Positions 57,301 to 64,000 of a stretch of DNA of 64,000 nt are shown here, in pieces (the first letter of the stretch is position 1; every line of letters starts with the position of its first letter). The stretch comes from Aedes albopictus. Taxonomy: Eukaryota > Arthropoda > Insecta > Diptera > Culicidae. A program made the position numbers and the translations under genes. The notes under the pieces are model-generated. The model ran no database searches, was not told where the DNA came from, and saw only the letters and a program-made list of their open reading frames with translations. The DNA is taken from the NCBI RefSeq assembly GCF_035046485.1, contig NC_085136.1, positions 219,918,853 to 219,982,852 of the forward strand, in the 5' to 3' direction.

Positions 57301-60300
57301 GAGGAATCCCTGCAGAAATTTGTGGAGGAATCCCTGGAGAAATGCATGGAGAAATCCATGGAAAAATCCCTGGAGAAATTCCTGGAGGTATCCTTGGAGA
57401 AATTCCTGAAGGAATCCCTGGAGAAATTCCTGGAGGAATCCATGGAAAAATTCCTGGAGGAATCCCTGGAGAAATTCCTGGAGGAATCCCTGGAGAAATT
57501 CCTGGAGGAATCCCTGGAGAAATTCCTGGAAAAATCGTTGGAGAAATTTCTGAAGGAATCCCTGGAGAAATTTCTGGAGGAATGCATGGAGAAATTCCTG
57601 GAGGAATCCATGGAGAAATTTCTGGAGGTATCCCTGGAGAAATTTCTGGAGGAATGCATGGAGAAATTCCTGAAGGAATCCATGGAGAAATTTCTGGAGG
57701 TATCCCTGGAGAAATTCCTGGAGGAATCCCTGGAGAAATTCCTGGAAGAATCCCTGGAGAAATTCCTGGAGGAATCCCTGAAGAAATTTCTGGAGATATC
57801 GATGGAGGAATCCCTAGAAAAATTGCTGGAAGAATTCCTGCAGAAATTTGTGGAGGAATCCCTGGCGAAATGCCTGCAAAAATCCTGGAGGAATCCATGG
57901 AAAAATTCCTGGAGGAATCCCTGGAGGAATTTCTGGAGGTATCCCTGGAGAAATTCCTGGAGGAATCCCTGGAGAAATTCTTGGAGTAATCCCTGGAGAA
58001 ATTCCAGGAGGAATCCATGAAGAAATTCCTGGAGGAATCCATGGAGAACTTCCTGGAGGAATCCCCGGAGAAATTCCAGGAGATATTCCTGGAGAAATTC
58101 ATGGACATGTCCCTGGAGAAATTCCTGGAGGAATCCCTGGAGAAATTCCTGGAGAAATTCCTGGAGGAATCCCTGAATGAATCCCTGAAGAAATTCCCGG
58201 AGGAATCCATGGAGAAATTCCTGGAGGTATCCCTGGAGAAATTTCTGGAGGAATCCCTGGAGAAATTCCTGGAAGAATCCCAGGAGAAATTTTTGGAGGA
58301 ATCCCTGGAGAAATTTCTGGAGGAATCCCTGGAGAAATTCCTGGAGGAATCTCAGTACAATCTCTTGAAGGATATCTTGGAGAAATTCCTGGGGGATGCC
58401 TGGTTCCATTTCTGGATGAATGCCTGGGAAAATTCCTGGAGAAATCCCTGAAGAAGTTCCTGGAGGATTCCCTGGAGAAATTCTTGGAGTAATCCCTGGA
58501 GAAATTCCTGGAGGAATCCATGAAGAAATTCCAGGAGGAATCCATGGAGAACTTCCTGGAGGAATCCCTGAAGAAATTCCAGGAGGTATTCCTGGAGAAA
58601 TTCCTGGACATGTCCCTGGAGAAATTCCTCGAGGAATCCCTCGAGAAATTCCTGGAGAAATTCCTGGAGGAATCCCTGAATGAATCCCTGAAGAAATTCC
58701 CGGAGGAATCCCTGGAGATATTCCTGGAGGTATCCCTGGAGAAATTTCTGGAGGAATCCCTGGAGAAATTCCTGGAGGAATCCCTGGAGAAATTTCTGGA
58801 GGAATCCCTGGAGAAATTCCTGGAGGAATCTCAGTACAATCTCTTAAAGGATATCTTGGAGAAATTCCTGGGGGAATGCCTGGTTCCATTTCTGGATGAC
58901 TGCCTGGGAAAATTCCTGGAGAAATCCCTGAAGAAGTTCCTGGAGGATTCCCTGGAGAAATTCTTGGAGTAATCCCTGGAGAAATTCCTGGAGGAATCCA
59001 TGAAGAAATTCCTGGAGGAATCCATGGAGAACTTCCTGGAGGAATCCCTGGAGAAATTCCAGGAGGTATTCCTGGAGAAATTCCTGGACATGTCCCTGGA
59101 GAAATTCCTCGAGGAATCCCTCGAGAAATTCCTGGAGAAATTCCTGGAGGAATCCCTGAATGAATCCCTGAAGAAATTCCCGGAGGAATCCCTGGAGAAA
59201 TTCCTGGAGGTATCCCTGGAGAAATTTCTGGAGGAATCCCTGGAGAAATTCCTGGAAGAATCCCAGGAGAAATTCCTGGAGGAATCCCTGGAGAAATTTC
59301 TGGAGGAATCCCTGGAGAAATTCCTGGAGGAATCTCAGAACAATAGATATCTTGGAGAAATTCCTGGGAAAATGCCTGGTTCCATTTCTGGATGAACGCC
59401 TGGAGGATTCCCTGGAGAAATTCCTAGAGGAATCCCTGGAGAAATTCTTGGAGAAATGCCTGAAGGAATTCCTGGAGGAATCCCAGGAGAAATTCCTGGA
59501 AGAATCCCTGGAGAAAATCCTGGAAGAATCCCTGTAGAAATTCCTGGAGATTTTTTTTGAGAAATGCATGGAGGAATTCCTGGAGGAATATCTGTAAAAA
59601 TTCCTGAAGGATATCTTGGAGAAATTCCTAGCGGAATTCCTGGAGATATTCCTGGAGAAATCCCTGGTGCAATTCCTGGAGGATTGCCTGGTGCGATTCC
59701 TTGAAGAATCTGAGGGATGCTGGAAAAAATCTTTAAAAATTCCCTGGAGAAATTTTTGGTCGTATCCCTGGAGATACCCTGGAGGAATGCCTGAAGGAAT
59801 TCCTAAAAGAATCCAAGGAGTAACTTCGGAGAAATTTCAGCAGGAGTCCCTGGAGATATTTCTGGAGGAATCCCTGGAGGAATTCTTTGGGGAAGCCCTG
59901 ATGGAATCCCTGGAGAAGTTCCTGAAGGAATTTCGAGAAAAACTCCTGGAGGAATCCCTGAAAAAAATCCTGAAGGAATCCATGGAGGAATCCCTAGAAG
60001 AATCCCTGGAGGAATTCACGGAGAAATCCCTGGAAGTAGCCCTGAGAGAATTCCAGCAGAAATTCCTGGAGAAATCCCTGGAGAAATTCCAGGAGGAATC
60101 CCTGGAGAAATACCTGGAGGAATCCCCGGAGAAATTCCAGGAGGAATCTCTGGAGAAATTCCTGAAGGAATCCCTGGATGAATCTTTGTAAAAATTCCTG
60201 AAGGATATCTTGGAGAAATTCCTGGGGGAATGATTGGAGAAATTCCTGGAGGAATTCATGAAGAAATTCCTGGAGGAATCCCTGGAGAAATTTCTAGAAG

Positions 60301-60645
60301 AATCCCTGGAGAAATTCCTGGAAGATTCCCTGGAAAAATTCCTTGAGGAATCCCTGGAGAAATTCCTAGAGGAATCCGTGGAGAAATTCCTGAAAGAATC
60401 CCTGGAGAAGTTTCTTAAGGATTTCCTGGAAAAATTGCTGGAGGAATTCCTGGAGAAATTCATTGAGAAATGCCTGGAGGAATCCATGTAGGGATTTCTT
60501 GAGGAATCCTTGAAGAAATTCCTGGAGGACCCCTGGAGATATTGCTTAAGGAATCACTAGAGGAATTCCTGGAGGAATATTTCTACGATTTCTTCCAAGA
60601 ATTCCTGGATGTATTGTTGGAGGAATTCCTTTAGGAATCCTTGCA
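51315..60645 (+). repeat. 24-bp (2 x 12) minisatellite array, about 9.3 kb, with higher-order repeats
   Basis: The basic unit alternates GGAATCCCTGGA and GAAATTCCTGGA. The first and last kilobase are degenerate; 54.6-59.4 kb is most regular. Because 24 is a multiple of three, each frame keeps its own 8-residue repeat: [16 protein letters not shown] and GEIPGGIP on plus; [16 protein letters not shown] and EFLQGFLQ on minus. All are stop-free, giving ORFs up to 313 (plus) and 614 (minus) codons. Higher-order copies of about 480-504 bp occur at 58.0-59.4 kb. There is no start-codon context, domain or codon pattern favouring any frame. Confidence 0.96.
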
Positions 60646-61339
60646 GAAAAAGGCGAAATAATATTCAAAAGAATCAACGAATTTTTTCACACCAATTCCC
60701 CAAGAAATCTGCACCGAATTTGCGCAAAGTTGCCGAAGAAATTTTCTAAATAATATACAAATATTTCTCCGAAATATGTCGAAAGAATTCCTCCATATAC
60801 TGAAAGATGAATTGAGGTTAGCCAGGTTAGCCAACACCGTTGTTTCCTGCAGCTGTCTCCGATTGACCATCGCGGAAACTCTCCATACCGAGCTTGACGG
60901 TGTTGCTTCTGCGCCCGGTACCTTTCTGCATCGCATCCGACTGCTACAGGCTCCCGCCCCTCCTGCCGTATCATCGTTAGGATCGCTCATTAAATTTTTG
61001 CTGTCACAGCTTTCAATTAAACGGGAGCAAAATGGGAAGACGAACTTTCCCAAATGCCTCATAAACGGCAAGGAATCCGCACTGCCGTTCGCCTACCAAG
61101 TAGACCGATAATCGCCCCCGTGTCCATCGTTCGATTGGATTCGGAATGACTAATGAAAACAAAACACTGTCAATCCTTCCGATCACAGTAGGACACCCAC
61201 ACATTCTCAACATTTTCCCCCAACCAATACACATGCACGTTTTGCATGTATTGGTGACGCGAAAGTATGTGAACACCAATACATTCACAGCAACGTAGCA
61301 ACCGATGACACCCACACATTGCAGCTTGTCAATGTATGG
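60646..61339. other. Unique sequence near the right end of the insertion
   Basis: The minus-strand ORF 60631-61071 (146 codons) and the overlapping plus-strand ORF 60776-61111 (111 codons) cover the same DNA; neither has a recognisable domain. The stretch 61180-61320 repeats CACCCACACATT and CCAATACA words. I cannot assign a function. It is one of the few non-repetitive parts of the insertion and so the place to look for remnants of its original content. Confidence 0.4.
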
Positions 61340-61481
61340 CAAAAAAAAGCTGCTCGAATTTTTGTGCGCGCGGGCGCACCATCAAATAAGCGCGGAAAAG
61401 TGCTTCTACCGCCGACAAGCTACTTTTGCGCTTGCAGCGTGCGCGTTTTCTCCTAAAATATGCGCGCTTTGTTTTGGGTGA

Positions 61482-62903
61482 CTATTGCCAAAGGCGGGGA
61501 AACCAACCGGAGACTCGTCGGCATATAGACCAATATGCTTGATTGACACGGCGGGGAAGGTGCTCGAAAAGATCATCCTCAATAGCATGTTGAGGTTCAC
61601 TGAGGGCGAAAATGGTCTTTCGAGCCACCAATACGGCTTCCGGACGGGTAGGTCTACCGTAGACGGTATCTTGTCGGTTACAAAAACCGCCGAGAAAGCA
61701 CTCGAGCCTAAGAGGAGGGGAATTCGCTTCTGCGCGGTAGTGACTCTGGATGTAAGGAATGCGTTTAATAGCGCCAGCTGGTCTGCTATTGCCGATGCGC
61801 TCTTGCGTCTGGGGATACCGGAGTACCTGTACAAGATCCTCGGAAGATACTTTTAGAATCGTGTACTAGTCTACGACACGGAGGTGGGTCGGAAGTGCTT
61901 TCACATAACCTCAGGAGTCCCGCAAGGTTCCATCCTGGGTCCGGTGTTATGGAATGTCATGTACGGCGAGGTGTTGAGGTTAGAGTACCCAGTGGGAGTG
62001 GAGATTGTCGGATTTGCTGACGACATTACGCTCAAAGTCTACGGTGAAACGATCGAAGAGGTGAAGTTGACTACTGACCAGTCGATCAAGGTTGTGGAGG
62101 CGTGGATGCGGTCCAGTAAACTGGAGCTGGCTCACCACAAGACAGAGGTGACGATTGTTAACCGGAAGTCAGAGCAGCAGACGGAGATCATTGTAGGAGA
62201 GTGCACTATCCTGTCAAAGCGCTCCGTCAAACACTTGGGCGGGATGCCAGTAAGCGCAAGCTCTTGGCTAGTGTTGCTACGTCCATACTTAGGTATGGCG
62301 GCCCGGCGTGGGGCACCGCGCTAAGTTCTGAATGCTACCGACGGAAGCTGGAAAGTACTTACAGGCTTATGTGCCTGAGGGTTGCGAGCGCATACCGTAC
62401 CGTGTCACACGACGTTCTCTGCGTCATTACTGGTGTGGTGCCTATCAGCATTCTGATCAGTGAGGACATGGAGTGCTTCGAAATGCGCGGCACAAGAGGC
62501 ATACGCAGGACTGCCAGGATGGCCTCTATGGTCAAATGGCAGCGCGTTCGTGGGACAGTTCCACCAAAGGAAGGTGGACCCATAGGTTGATACCGAGGGT
62601 AGATAGTTGGATTAATAGGCGCCATGGGGAACTTACATTCCACCTGACACAGGTCCTTACAGTTCATGGTTGCTTCCGACGGATTCTTCCGAATGCCCAG
62701 TGTGCAATGGTTTAGAGGAAACGGCGGAACACGTTTTGATCGTGTGCCCGCGTTTTCGCACAATGCGTGACCGCATGCATGCCACATGCGGGGAGGGCAC
62801 AACTCCGGACAATTTGGTCCAGAGGATGTGTAGGGATGAGGTTAGCTGGAACGCCGTTTCAACGGCTATTACCCACATCGTCTGGGAGCTACAGAGGAGG
62901 TGA
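61482..62903 (+). pseudogene. R1 ORF2 C-terminal half: RT core and terminal CCHC motif
   Basis: Resumes as LLPKAGKPTGDSSAYRPICL. RT motifs: GFRTGRSTVDGI, VTLDVRNAFNSASW, SGVPQGSILGPVLWN and catalytic FADDI (about 62010). A TAG at 61854-61856 interrupts the first frame, which resumes unchanged at 61857. Frameshifts near 62240, 62560 and 62665 separate the thumb-like region (LRYGGPAWGTAL, RTVSHDVLCVITGVVPI) from the C-terminal zinc motif CPVCNGLEETAEHVLIVCP, which ends at TGA 62901-62903. This C-terminal CCHC and the YRPICL/GRST spacing are R1-clade hallmarks. Confidence 0.85.
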
Positions 62904-63610
62904 TGCGTGGACTCGGAGAATGGCTAGTCCAGATGCAGTACAAGAGGTGGTCCAGGGGTTCTAAGTCGGCTTCGTATGTCATACCGGTGCCCTGCGGTCG
63001 AGATCGACCCTTATAGCGATTAAGTGGCCGCGGAGAGGAAGTCCCGGTAGCGATGTTTTCGTGGCGTCGGTCTACTGGGTTGGATCCGAGCCCTTGGTTG
63101 GTAAGGGGTCCCCGGCAAGGGTCGGGGCAGGTGGAGACCCTGCTGTCAGCAACCTTCTGGTGCAACTGATAGGGCCTGAAGGGTAGTGATACCCTTGCCT
63201 TCAGCAGGTCAGATCTGGTTGCACGTGGGCATCAGTTCTTGATGTCTGCAAAGCAGTTGGGCGCGGGCGGGGTTGACCCTGCCCGCCTTCCGAGGACAAA
63301 GGGAGTGGCGAGGACCACTCGGGAAACTGGCTAAGCGCCAGCATGTTACCGTGATGGACTCTCCAGAGCGAGTCATCGATGTTCGTTGCTGCTAGGCTAC
63401 GCAGCTAACCTAGAGGGTGCGATGTGCACTAGCCCCTCTTTGAAGCAATACCTTCTTGGTGGTTCCGGAGAGACGTAGGGTTTGGCGACCATAGGAATGT
63501 GTTGTAGTGGGTCGAGGAGAGAGTAGTCCTGGCTTTTACTAGTGTTGTAGAAGACGGCCTTAACCCCACACTACCCTAACCTTCCTGTTAGGGTGTCTGT
63601 TGAGCAGATT
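62904..63610 (+). mobile_element. R1 3' UTR
   Basis: GC-rich, non-coding sequence directly after the ORF2 stop (GGTCCCCGGCAAGGGTCGGG, AGGGCCTGAAGGGTAGTGAT, TAACCCCACACTACCCTAAC). Composition drops to AT-rich at about 63605, which I take as the 3' end; no poly(A) or target duplication is obvious. Confidence 0.6.
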
Positions 63611-63667
63611 TTTTCCCCTATAGTTTGGAAAAAAGACCTCTTGGATGAGTTGGCTGATTTGTGTAAG

Positions 63668-64000
63668 GGCCAATCGACGACGTATCAAATGTTTAACCTG
63701 CGAATGATCCATGTCGAATTTTGAAAGTATACCCTACAGACTCACGATCTGTTCATTGATTTTACAGCAGTGTACTATCCTGGGATAAGCAATGAGCTTT
63801 GGCAGATAATGTCATATTATGGTTTTCTGGCGAAACTATTTAACCAGTACGCGCAACGCTGGATGGATCTAAATCAAATGTTTGTAACCTAAACGAAGTG
63901 TCTACTTCACGTGCTAACTTGGATGGATTAAAGCATGGTGATGTTTTTATAAAAATATATTTATTCAACATTGCACTCGAAGGATCGATTAGGAGATCTG
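63668..64000 (+). pseudogene. Relic LINE reverse transcriptase fragment, runs off the window
   Basis: Decayed but collinear with the RT of the LINE at 5.2-8.6 kb: QSTTYQMFNLRMI (intact copy RSTTDQIFTVRQI), THDLFIDFTAVYYPG (THHLFIDFKAAYDSI), ELWQIMSYYGFLAKL (ELWRIMDENDFPGKL) and LFNIALEGSIRR (LFNIALEGVMRR). It carries several stops and indels. It belongs to the same LINE lineage but is much older; the rest lies beyond 64000. Confidence 0.7.

Larger units (their letters stand above)
45241..61481. mobile_element. 16.24-kb TIR-bounded insertion splitting the R1 LINE
   Basis: The left end TCACCCAAAACAGAG and the reverse complement of the right end, TCACCCAAAACAAAG, match at 14 of 15 positions. 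A second block (AGGAG then CGCGCACG) follows in both, so the inverted ends are roughly 40 bp with an indel. Deleting exactly 45241-61481 joins ...CTG GTA to CTA TTG CCA..., giving the R1 motif LVLLPK in frame. No clear target duplication is seen; TA lies near both edges. Contents: GC/CG-rich subterminal DNA, a 33-codon ORF (45765-45866), three tandem-repeat arrays, a perfect hairpin, and a tRNA-like SINE head. No transposase is recognised. Confidence 0.72.

Noticed and set aside
57045..58889. 614-codon minus ORF and the EKFLEESL plus ORFs as coiled-coil proteins
   Set aside because: The 24-bp repeat is open in all six frames; the ORFs break wherever the repeat has an indel, as expected for non-coding DNA.
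1..64000. CRISPR array
   Set aside because: Repeats are contiguous without unique spacers, and the sequence is eukaryotic.

Overview
The window looks like repeat-dominated, probably heterochromatic or intergenic DNA from a culicine mosquito (Aedes-like). The basis is the set of interspersed repeats: a Feilai-type tRNA SINE, a second Aedes-type tRNA SINE with a CTT tail, an R1-clade LINE, a single-ORF EN-RT LINE, many small TIR elements (MITEs), and a relic gene with a 65-nt intron, a typical dipteran intron length. I see no intact host gene, rRNA, functional tRNA or CRISPR. Family names come from recognition of motifs, not from a database search.

Layout. 1-4660: degenerate 12-bp minisatellite (GGAATTCCTGGA type) interrupted by three insertions, two with perfect target-site duplications. 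5.2-8.63 kb: nearly complete LINE whose single ORF carries one nonsense codon. 8.6-12.6 kb: MITEs, a SINE, a decayed zinc-finger gene and a 66-bp GC-rich minisatellite. 13.19-21.47 kb: a foldback-like unit. Related sequences in inverted orientation bound two large 23-bp minisatellite arrays that point in opposite directions around a short centre. 21.5-42.6 kb: AT-rich DNA packed with TIR elements (hAT-like, PIF/Harbinger relic, TTAA and TA MITEs, foldbacks), SINEs and a 460-bp repeat in three copies.

42.64-63.6 kb: one R1-clade LINE cut in two. Its 5' half ends at 45240 and its 3' half resumes at 61482; the join is between codons and in frame. The 16.24 kb between begins TCACCCAAAACA and ends with the reverse complement, so it behaves as one inserted TIR element. 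It holds three successive unrelated tandem-repeat arrays: a degenerate ~100-130-bp one at 46.2-49.0 kb, an 81-bp one at 49.0-50.96 kb and a 24-bp one at 51.3-60.65 kb, plus a perfect 58-bp hairpin. 63.67-64.0 kb: relic of a LINE related to the one at 5.2 kb, running off the edge.

The main theme is the GGAATTCC-cored minisatellite family (12, 23 and 24-bp forms), found at three loci and lying, in two of them, inside units bounded by inverted repeats. The long ORFs over these arrays arise because the units contain no stop codon in any of six frames. I do not regard them as genes. The 16-kb insertion and the foldback-like unit are the best candidates for something undescribed.
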